DNA of 19,829 bases, taken from positions 1 to 19,829 of the forward strand of contig JBBSUK010000062.1 of NCBI GenBank assembly GCA_038234975.1, read 5' to 3'. Under the pieces are notes generated by a model, which searched no databases, was not told where the DNA came from, and saw only the letters and a program-made list of their open reading frames with translations. Positions 14,208 through 19,829 of the stretch are shown here, piece after piece. Position 1 is the first letter of the stretch. Every line of letters begins with the position of its first letter. The position numbers and the translations under genes were made by a program. The stretch comes from Schlegelella_A sp038234975 (GTDB lineage: Bacteria > Pseudomonadota > Gammaproteobacteria > Burkholderiales > Burkholderiaceae_C).

Positions 14208-16400
14208 GTGCCGACCGCGCCCCTCTTCCAGCGTTTCGTCGACGACGAGCTCGCCCTCGCGCCGACCCTGGCACAACGCGCGCTTGCCGGCACGACGCAG
14301 TTGCTCGGGCACTCGAAGGACATCGGCAGCGTCGGCGAGAAGGCGCAGTACGGCGACATCGTCAAGGCGTTGCAGCGCGACGCCACCGTGTTCGAGAGGA
14401 CCTTCGTCGATTCGCTCGGCCGGCGCGTGAGCGAGGAACTCGACGGCCATCGCGACGCGACCTACGCAGACCGCGGCGGCGTCGGCGCGCTCGAGCTGAT
14501 GGACGAGACGAGGGTCGAGGTCGACATCGAACTGTCGCGGGCCGTGCACCTGATCGACAGCACTGCCGAGTGGGAACTCCGAGAACTGCAGACCTTCACC
14601 TCGACGCTCACCGGCCAGCGCCACGTCAGCTCCGAGTCGAACCCGTTCCGGCCGCTCGTCTACGCGTCGGCGTTGTGGGACGCCGCCTGTGCCGTCGTGT
14701 CGTCGCCGACGCAGCGCGTGATCGTGCTGCGGACGGCCGCCGGAGTCGTCGCGGGACTGCTGAAGAACGCCTGGGCCGCAGCGACGACCCGACTCGAGGG
14801 TCAAGGGGTCCAGCCGGGCGTCTACCGAACCGTCGTGCTGCCCTCGGGTGCGAGCTTCGGCCGCGCCGGCAGCGCCGACACGCCCCGCGGCAATGCGGCC
14901 GGCGGCATGGGCGCACTGCTCGCGAACATGTCGGCAGCAGCGGATGCCGGAGGCGCGGACCCCCGCATCGGACCACCCGCCGGAGTGCGCAACGACGGTG
15001 GCGGACACCGTGCCAACCCCGAACTCGAGCAGGCCCTGCTGCGCCTGGACGAGGTGCAGCGTCACTTCCCTGCCGATGCATCGCTCACCGGCCGCGGGCC
15101 CCCGGGCACAGAGCGGCTCGAGCAGCACCGGGCGGCGTTGGTGGCCAGCGCCCGCGACACCGCGGAGCGGCAGATCATCGAGCTCGTCACGCGCCTGTTC
15201 GATTCGATGCTCGGCGATTCGCAGCTTCAGGCCGCGTTCCGGCCCGCCATCGCGCGGCTTCACGGCGCCACGCTGCGCGTCGTCCTGGCCGACCCGACCG
15301 CCCTCGACGACGACGATCACCCTGCGTGGCGACTCATCGACAGGATCGGCGCGACCAGCCTGGGTCACTCGCGCGCCGAGGATGCGCGGCTCGTCGCATT
15401 CCGCTCGTGCGTGTCGGCGGTTGCCGAGGAGATGGCCGGAGCACGGCCACCCGACACGACGCTGTTTCGACGCGGCCTCAACCGCATCGACGCTTTCCTC
15501 GCCGAGCAGCTGCAGGCGCAGCTGCGTGGCGCGCACGCCACCGTCGAGGCGCTGCGCGTGGCGGAGCGACGCGAGATCCTCGAGCAGCACCTTGCGCATC
15601 GGCTCACCGACCAGATGGTGTCGGTGCGGACGTCGCCGACGATCCGCCGCTTCGTCACCGGTGCCTGGGCGCGAGTCATCGCCGAGGACATGCTCCGCCA
15701 CGGCGACCAGTCGGAGCAGACCCTGTCGGACCTGAAGACAGTCGACGACCTGCTCTGGAGCCTGAAGATCCCCGACCACCCGCAGAGCCGGCAGCGGCTG
15801 CTGCAGCTGCTGCCGACCCTGCTGCAGCGCGTGCGCGTCGGCATGGAGCTGATCGCGCTGCCGATGCCCGAGCAGCAGGGCGTTCTCGACGAGCTGATGG
15901 CGATCCACACCGACGCGCTGCGGCCAGGGGCACGCGCAGGCGGCGGCGGCCAGGCCCTGACGCCCGAGGAGATCGTGCAGCGGATGCGCGACGAGGTGCG
16001 GCCCGAGGCAGCGCAGCCGCGCGCCTTCAGCGACTCGGTGATCGATCTTTCGTCGATGGAGACGGTGCCCGCGGAGCACCTGCCCAGCAGCAGCGCAGGC
16101 TCGAGCGGCGACGCGGATGCGGACGATCCCGGTCGCCTGGTCGAATCGCTGCGCGCCGGCGACCGGCAGCGCATCTTCCTGCAGGGGCGCTGGAGCCGGG
16201 TGCAGCTGCTCTGGCGCAGCGACCGCAGCCTCTTCTTCCTGTTCGCCGGCGACGCGCCGCACCGCACCCATTCGATCACCCGCCGGGCGCTCGAGCGGCT
16301 TGGCTCGGCCGGACTCGTGCAACCGATCGAGACGCGGCCGCTGGTTGCCCGAGCCGTCGAGCGGATGACCCGTCAACTCGCGTCGCGACCGCCCACGTGA
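14208..16400 (+). CDS. DUF1631-family protein of unknown function
   Basis: About 730 residues from the GTG at 14208. Recognisable family-like segments are NPFRPLVYASALWDA (145-159), ERQIIELVTRLFDSMLGD (320-337), then RLHGATLRVVLADP (350-363) and HPAWRLIDRI (371-380). A C-terminal strand-rich region has WSRVQLLWRSDRSLFFLFAGD and RTHSITRRALERL, close to the end. Residues about 205-300 are Gly/Ala/Pro-rich and look like a disordered linker. No signal peptide or membrane segment is seen. Similar large proteins are common in betaproteobacteria, and no function is established that I know of. The frame is open back to 14082, but that would run through the groEL terminator. The GTG aligns with the start of the conserved PLFQRFVDDELALAP helix, though its ribosome site is weak. 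The family name comes from memory of the motif pattern. Confidence 0.78.
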   Translation: MPTAPLFQRFVDDELALAPTLAQRALAGTTQLLGHSKDIGSVGEKAQYGDIVKALQRDATVFERTFVDSLGRRVSEELDGHRDATYADRGGVGALELMDETRVEVDIELSRAVHLIDSTAEWELRELQTFTSTLTGQRHVSSESNPFRPLVYASALWDAACAVVSSPTQRVIVLRTAAGVVAGLLKNAWAAATTRLEGQGVQPGVYRTVVLPSGASFGRAGSADTPRGNAAGGMGALLANMSAAADAGGADPRIGPPAGVRNDGGGHRANPELEQALLRLDEVQRHFPADASLTGRGPPGTERLEQHRAALVASARDTAERQIIELVTRLFDSMLGDSQLQAAFRPAIARLHGATLRVVLADPTALDDDDHPAWRLIDRIGATSLGHSRAEDARLVAFRSCVSAVAEEMAGARPPDTTLFRRGLNRIDAFLAEQLQAQLRGAHATVEALRVAERREILEQHLAHRLTDQMVSVRTSPTIRRFVTGAWARVIAEDMLRHGDQSEQTLSDLKTVDDLLWSLKIPDHPQSRQRLLQLLPTLLQRVRVGMELIALPMPEQQGVLDELMAIHTDALRPGARAGGGGQALTPEEIVQRMRDEVRPEAAQPRAFSDSVIDLSSMETVPAEHLPSSSAGSSGDADADDPGRLVESLRAGDRQRIFLQGRWSRVQLLWRSDRSLFFLFAGDAPHRTHSITRRALERLGSAGLVQPIETRPLVARAVERMTRQLASRPPT

Positions 16401-16407
16401 TCCCGCA

Positions 16408-16427
16408 CGCTCGCGCCGGCGCGAGCG
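16408..16427. repeat. Perfect 20-base palindrome between convergent genes
   Basis: CGCTCGCGCC (16408-16417) is followed at once by its reverse complement GGCGCGAGCG (16418-16427). It fills most of the 34-base gap between the DUF1631 stop and the stop of the convergent hydrolase. A hairpin would form on either transcript (loop closed to four or so bases), but no T-run is present. It is a candidate bidirectional terminator or 3' stabiliser. Confidence 0.55.
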
Positions 16428-16434
16428 CACGACC

Positions 16435-17334
16435 TCAGCGGGACAACGACCACTCGATCTCCGCCGCCACCAGATCCGGCTGCTCGTGGACGATCCAGTG
16501 CGTGGCATCCGGGACGCGAACGACCCGCAGCTCGGGCACCCATCGGTCCAGACCGTCGAGCAGGCACGGCAGCAGGGCAATGTCGCCGTCGGCCCAGACG
16601 ACGGTGGTCGGCACCCGCACCGTCACCGCCTCGTCGGGCAGGACGACGCGCATCACGCGATCGTCGGCGACGGTCGGCGGGCGCAGCGGCGACGCCCGGT
16701 AGTAGTTGCAGCCGCCGCGCAGCCCGGCGCTCCAGACGGCGCGATAGCGGTCGCGCACGGCTTCGGTCAGCCACCCACCGCCGGGACGTTGCGAATCGGC
16801 GGCGCCCATGTTGGTGAAGAGCGGCCACATCCGCGCGTAGTCGTTCTCTGCCAGCAGCGTTTCCGCGTCGTCACGGCAGAGGAAGTTTATGTAGGCACTG
16901 GCGGCCTGCTGCGCCGGATCGGACTGCAGCGCGCGCAGGAAGGTGGCGGGATGGGGCGAGTTGACGATGACCAGCCGCTCGACGAGGTCGGGCCGCAAGG
17001 CTGTGACACTCCATGCCACCGCGCCGCCCCAGTCGTGCGCGACGAGCGCCCGGACGGGCCGGCCCAGAGATTCGATCAGTGCGACGACGTCGGCGACCAG
17101 ATGCCTGGCCCGATACGCCTCGACGTCCGGCGGGGCGGGGGACTCCCCGAAGCCGCGCAGGTCGGGCGCGATGCAGCGATGTCGAGCGCCGAACCGGTCG
17201 AGCATGCCGTCCCACACGAAGCCAGCCTCGGGAAATCCGTGCAGGAACAGCAGGGGTGGCGCCTCGGGCTTTCCGCTGGTCCGGCAGTGGAGGCGGACGT
17301 GACGGGAGGCGGCGGCTTCGATCGGACGGGTCAC
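16435..17334 (-). CDS. Alpha/beta hydrolase, epoxide-hydrolase-like
   Basis: A 299-residue alpha/beta-fold enzyme from the GTG at 17334, preceded by CAGGGA as a ribosome site. The oxyanion motif is HGFP (32-35). The nucleophile elbow is AHDWGG with Asp101, so the nucleophile is aspartate as in epoxide hydrolases and haloalkane dehalogenases, not serine. D251 in WADGD is a likely catalytic acid, and His279 in DATHW the catalytic base. Candidate lid tyrosines are Y167 and Y211/Y212, the latter in an NYYRAS segment like those of epoxide hydrolases. Substrate is unknown. The open frame extends further upstream to 17475, but the extra 47 residues show no family similarity and overlap the hcp promoter. 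It is convergent with the DUF1631 gene and divergent from the tandem hcp pair. Confidence 0.88.
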   Translation of the reverse strand: MTRPIEAAASRHVRLHCRTSGKPEAPPLLFLHGFPEAGFVWDGMLDRFGARHRCIAPDLRGFGESPAPPDVEAYRARHLVADVVALIESLGRPVRALVAHDWGGAVAWSVTALRPDLVERLVIVNSPHPATFLRALQSDPAQQAASAYINFLCRDDAETLLAENDYARMWPLFTNMGAADSQRPGGGWLTEAVRDRYRAVWSAGLRGGCNYYRASPLRPPTVADDRVMRVVLPDEAVTVRVPTTVVWADGDIALLPCLLDGLDRWVPELRVVRVPDATHWIVHEQPDLVAAEIEWSLSR

Positions 17335-17373
17335 GCGAGCATTGTCCCTGCCGGGCGCCACCCAACGGGGCGT

Positions 17374-17403
17374 TTGACAAGACGCCCTGCGCTTGCCGAT
17401 GAT
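17374..17403 (+). promoter_or_regulatory. Sigma-70-like promoter of the orphan hcp pair, with inverted repeat over the -35
   Basis: A perfect TTGACA (17374-17379), 18 bases, then GATGAT (17398-17403, 4/6) lie 63 bases before the hcp ATG. The -35 sits exactly between the arms of an inverted repeat, GGGCGT (17368-17373) and ACGCCC (17382-17387), a plausible repressor site or a chance GC repeat. Confidence 0.5.
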
Positions 17404-17465
17404 TCGAACTTCGCCCGAACCGTTTCCCGCGTCGTTCGGAGACCCACCCGCAGGAGCCCTGACCC

Positions 17466-17966
17466 ATGGTCGCATCGCTGAACGCCTTCATGCGCATTGA
17501 CGGCGCCGACGGCGAGTCAAAGCAGAGCGGTTACGCCGGCTGGATCGAGTTGCAGGCCTGGGAGTGGGAGGTACTGGCCGAGACGAGCTGGAGCAAGGGT
17601 GGTGGCGCCAGCGTCGGCAAGCCCAGCCCCGGAGCCTTGAGCTGGGAGCACTACTGGGACACGTCGTCGCCGAGACTGCTCGGCTACATCTGCACCGGCT
17701 CGGCGTTCAGCAAGATCGACTTGCACATGTGCAAGTCGGTCGGGGGCGAAGCACCGCAGTGGTACTGGAAAGCGACCATGGGCGACGTGTTCATCACGAA
17801 GGTCAACCAGAGTGCGACCGAAGAAGGCAATGTGGCCCAGAAGGTCGAGATGGTCTTCAAGTCGATCGAGATCGACTACAAGAAGCAGACGGGCGCCACC
17901 CTGGCGGCGCCCATCCACTACGACTGGGACATACCGGGTGGCAAGGCCTCTCCCAGCGCCCCTTGA
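17466..17966 (+). CDS. hcp: Hcp family protein, first gene of an orphan tandem hcp pair
   Basis: A complete 166-residue Hcp tube protein. It has WIELQAWEWEV (26-36), the glycine loop GGGASVGKPSPG (45-56), ICTG (75-78), FITKVNQSATEEGNVAQKVEMVF (109-131) and IEIDYKKQ (134-141). It shares with its neighbour, but not with the main-operon Hcp, a second cysteine in LHMCKS (C89) and the SWEHYWD and YWKA segments. An AGGAG ribosome site is nine bases before the ATG. It is followed by another hcp after 42 bases. No VgrG, PAAR or effector gene lies beside it. It probably supplies alternative tube rings to the T6SS encoded 6 kb away, or carries effectors inside the ring; neither is shown by the sequence. 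Confidence 0.94.
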   Translation: MVASLNAFMRIDGADGESKQSGYAGWIELQAWEWEVLAETSWSKGGGASVGKPSPGALSWEHYWDTSSPRLLGYICTGSAFSKIDLHMCKSVGGEAPQWYWKATMGDVFITKVNQSATEEGNVAQKVEMVFKSIEIDYKKQTGATLAAPIHYDWDIPGGKASPSAP

Positions 17967-18008
17967 AACCGCGTCATTTCAACTCACCAAATCACCTAGG
18001 AGAAAGAC

Positions 18009-18536
18009 ATGGCCGCAGCACTCAACGCCTTCATGAAGATTCGACCGAAGGCAGGCGACGACAGTTGCCAGGGCGAGTCGAAGCAGGGCGCCGCCTACAC
18101 CGGTTGGATCGAACTGCAAAGTTGGGAATGGGAAGTCGAAGCCGAATCCAGCTGGACCAAAGGCAGCGGTTCAAGCGTGGGCAAGCCGACGCCGGGCAAG
18201 ATGAGCTGGGAGCATTACTGGGATCGTTCGTCGAACACCGTGCTGGCGTTCATCTGCAAGGGAATGTCCTTTGCGGAGATCGAACTGCACATGTGCAAGT
18301 CCACCGGCAAGGGGTCGCCTGAACCCTACTGGAAGGCGAAGATGGAGCAGGCCTTCATCACGAAGGTCAACCAGAGCGCGTCGGACGAAGGCAACGTGGC
18401 GCAAAAAGTCGAGATGGTCTTCAAGACCATCGAGATCGAGTACTGGCAGCAAGGCGAAAACGCGGCCAACCCCGGGGCGCTCAAGCAGGCCAACCACACC
18501 AAGTGGGATATAGAAAAGGGCGAGGTCTCGACCTGA
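18009..18536 (+). CDS. hcp: Hcp family protein, second gene of the orphan tandem pair
   Basis: A complete 175-residue Hcp. It aligns along its length with the gene before it, with a six- to seven-residue insertion near the N-terminus (about 12-20, including C20), and a longer, different C-terminal tail after IEIEYWQQ (141-148). Shared pieces are WIELQSWEWEVEAE, SWEHYWD, LHMCKSTG and FITKVNQSASDEGNVAQKVEMVF. It has three cysteines (C20, C83, C96), the last two matching C76 and C89 of its neighbour. A TAGGAGA ribosome site precedes the ATG. The two genes look like an old tandem duplication that has drifted. Its TGA stop is directly followed by the stop of the convergent engB, leaving no space for a terminator. 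Confidence 0.94.
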   Translation: MAAALNAFMKIRPKAGDDSCQGESKQGAAYTGWIELQSWEWEVEAESSWTKGSGSSVGKPTPGKMSWEHYWDRSSNTVLAFICKGMSFAEIELHMCKSTGKGSPEPYWKAKMEQAFITKVNQSASDEGNVAQKVEMVFKTIEIEYWQQGENAANPGALKQANHTKWDIEKGEVST

Positions 18537-18539
18537 TCA
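18534..18539. other. Abutting convergent stop codons (TGATCA)
   Basis: The palindrome TGATCA supplies the TGA of the last hcp (18534-18536) and, on the other strand, the TGA of engB (18537-18539). There are no bases between the two genes, so each transcript must run into the other's coding region in antisense unless termination is factor-dependent. Confidence 0.95.
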
Positions 18540-19232
18540 CACAGCGCGAAGCGGTGCCCGCCACGCTTCGATGGCGACCGCCGCGTCGAGCAGGCCCACC
18601 CTTTGGGTCGCCGAGAAAGGAGCGAGCGAAATCTCGGCTTCGGGTGTTCCCATTCCTGCCAGTGAAGTCTGGGCGGATGCGAGGGCTGAACGGAGTTCGC
18701 TCTTGTTCAGCTTGTCCACCTTGGTCAGCAAGACCAGCAGCTTCACCGACCCGTTGCACACCCGCGGCCGGACGAAGTCGAGCAGGATGGCGTCGTTGGG
18801 CGTGATGCCGAGCCGCGAATCGACGAGCAGCACGATCGCCTCGAGGTTGCGCCGCACCTCGAGGTAGCTCGCCATCACCTCCTGCCATCGCACCTTCGCT
18901 GTTCGCTCGACTGCCGCATAGCCGTACCCGGGCAGGTCGGCCAGCAACGCGTTCGGCGCGTCCTTCGGACCGACTTCGAACAGGTTGATGTGCTGCGTGC
19001 GGCCTGGCGTTTTCGACGCGAACGCGAGCCGCCTCTGCCCTGTCAACGCGTTGATCGCGCTCGATTTGCCGGCGTTCGATCGGCCGACGAATGCGATCTC
19101 CGGCAGCTCGTTGACGGGCAGTTCGCTCAGCTTGCTCGCGGTAGTGAGAAAACGCGCCGTGTGCAGCCACGCGAGCGCGCGCTCGCCGGTGTCGGTGTCG
19201 GTCGGTGCAGGCGAATGAAGCGTCGGGGTCAC
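18537..19232 (-). CDS. engB: EngB (YihA/YsxC), ribosome-assembly GTPase
   Basis: An Era-like GTPase of the TrmE-Era-EngA-EngB-Septin group, needed for 50S ribosome assembly and usually essential. All motifs are present in the 231-residue product: G1 GRSNAGKSS (50-58), switch I with TPGRTQH (75-81), G3 DLPGYGY (99-105), G4 TKVDK (170-174) and G5 FSA (207-209). The family core begins near residue 22 (AWLHTARFLTTASKL). About 20 extra N-terminal residues, Thr/Pro/Asp-rich, come from using the GTG at 19232. This is the upstream start of the open frame, and a start closer to the core is possible. It is divergent from the cytochrome c4 gene 41 bases away and convergent with the orphan hcp pair. Confidence 0.96.
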   Translation of the reverse strand: MTPTLHSPAPTDTDTGERALAWLHTARFLTTASKLSELPVNELPEIAFVGRSNAGKSSAINALTGQRRLAFASKTPGRTQHINLFEVGPKDAPNALLADLPGYGYAAVERTAKVRWQEVMASYLEVRRNLEAIVLLVDSRLGITPNDAILLDFVRPRVCNGSVKLLVLLTKVDKLNKSELRSALASAQTSLAGMGTPEAEISLAPFSATQRVGLLDAAVAIEAWRAPLRAV

Positions 19233-19273
19233 GGTAGACTTGCGGGTTTGCGATTAGAGCGACCCGATTGTCC

Positions 19274-19829
19274 ATGACGCCTGCAGCACGCCTGTCCATC
19301 GGCTTTCTAGCCGTGACGCTGACCCTTCTGGCACGCGCGGCCGAGCCAGCAGCTTCGGCGCCGGCGAAGCCCGACCTCGCCAGGGGCGGTGCGATTTCCG
19401 CGTCGGTCTGCGTCGCCTGCCACACCGCCGACGGATCTCGCGGCAGCGCCGCCAACCCCATTCTTCAAGGGCAGCATCCCACCTACCTCGCCAAGCAGCT
19501 TGCCGAGTTCAAGTCCGGCAAGCGGCAGAACGCCATCATGCAGGCCATGGCCGCCACCCTCAGCGACGCCGACATGAAGAGCGTCTCCGCCTTCTATGGC
19601 GGCAAGCAGGCCAAGCCCGGCTTCGCGAAGAACAAGGATCTCGCCATGCTCGGCCAGAAGATCTGGCGCGGCGGCATCGCCGACCGCAGCATCCCCGCCT
19701 GCGCCGGTTGCCACGGCCCCGACGGCGCCGGCATCCCGGTGCAGTACCCGCGCATCGCCGGGCAGCACGCGGACTACGTTGCCACGCAGCTCGTCGCGTT
19801 CAGAGGCGGGGTTCGCAACAACAACGCCG
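19274..19829 (+). CDS. Cytochrome c4-type diheme cytochrome precursor (partial, 3' end missing)
   Basis: The visible 185 residues begin with a signal peptide (hydrophobic stretch about 8-20, then ARA-AEPAAS), so the protein is exported to the periplasm. Two c-type haem sites follow, CVACH (46-50) and CAGCH (143-147), each with GxxGS/GxGIP-like loops, in the duplicated-domain layout of cytochrome c4. Met89 or Met92 in the IMQAMA segment is the likely axial ligand of the first haem; the second ligand is probably beyond the window. Cytochrome c4 passes electrons to terminal oxidases. The gene starts at the ATG on 19274, with a weak ribosome site. In many Burkholderiales a cytochrome c4 gene stands next to engB and before resB/resC cytochrome maturation genes, so those may follow outside the window. 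Confidence 0.93.
   Translation, partial: MTPAARLSIGFLAVTLTLLARAAEPAASAPAKPDLARGGAISASVCVACHTADGSRGSAANPILQGQHPTYLAKQLAEFKSGKRQNAIMQAMAATLSDADMKSVSAFYGGKQAKPGFAKNKDLAMLGQKIWRGGIADRSIPACAGCHGPDGAGIPVQYPRIAGQHADYVATQLVAFRGGVRNNNA

Noticed and set aside
12334..14274. Open frame of 646 codons on the minus strand opposite groEL
   Set aside because: GroEL on the plus strand is unmistakable. The antisense translation is a His/Arg/Asp-rich shadow that also runs through the terminator.
14570..16702. Long plus-strand frame overlapping the DUF1631 gene and the hydrolase
   Set aside because: Arg/Ala-rich translation with no domain features. The overlapping frame at 14208-16400 carries the conserved segments.
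16435..17475. Longer form of the alpha/beta hydrolase
   Set aside because: The extra 47 N-terminal residues look like translated intergenic DNA and cover the hcp promoter. The GTG at 17334 has a ribosome site and fits the family start.
1..19829. CRISPR arrays, tRNA or rRNA genes, insertion sequences, attachment sites
   Set aside because: No regularly spaced direct repeats, no tRNA-like folds or CCA-ending cloverleaf, no transposase-like protein and no flanking direct repeats around the accessory genes were seen by reading.

Overview
The window is GC-rich and densely coded. It suggests a betaproteobacterium of the order Burkholderiales (possibly the Rubrivivax/Leptothrix/Methylibium side). 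The grounds are the GroEL type with a GGM-rich tail, a groESL promoter carrying a HrcA (CIRCE) operator, the engB/cytochrome c4 neighbourhood, a DUF1631-type protein and the T6SS gene order. The genus is inference only.

Region 1 (1-11163, all minus strand) is one long type VI secretion (T6SS) operon. In transcription order it reads tssA, tssB, tssC, hcp (tssD), two divergent Hcp-like genes, a 17-cysteine zinc-ribbon protein, tagJ, tssE, tssF, tssG and tssH (clpV). The last is cut by the left edge of the window. The genes cover the sheath (TssB/C), the tube (Hcp), sheath disassembly (TssH with TagJ), the baseplate (TssE/F/G) and the assembly cap/organiser (TssA). TssK, the membrane complex TssJ/L/M, VgrG and PAAR are absent; they must lie beyond tssH or elsewhere. 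A sigma-70-like promoter precedes tssA. Several genes overlap or nearly touch, so translation is probably coupled.

Region 2 (11324-16400) is housekeeping: a HAD-superfamily hydrolase, then the divergent groES-groEL operon with a promoter that fits both sigma-70 and sigma-32, a CIRCE operator, and a clear intrinsic terminator after groEL. A large DUF1631-family protein follows.

Region 3 (16435-18536) holds an alpha/beta hydrolase of epoxide-hydrolase type and, divergent from it, a tandem pair of further canonical hcp genes with their own promoter. This is an orphan T6SS tube-protein locus about 6 kb from the main operon, with no VgrG beside it.

Region 4 (18537-19829) holds engB, a ribosome-assembly GTPase whose stop codon directly abuts that of the last hcp, and divergently a diheme cytochrome c4 precursor cut by the right edge.

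No tRNA, rRNA, CRISPR array, insertion sequence or pseudogene was seen. No gap between genes exceeds about 180 bases. The most unusual parts are the two aberrant Hcp-like proteins with the zinc-ribbon protein between hcp and tagJ, and the orphan hcp pair.
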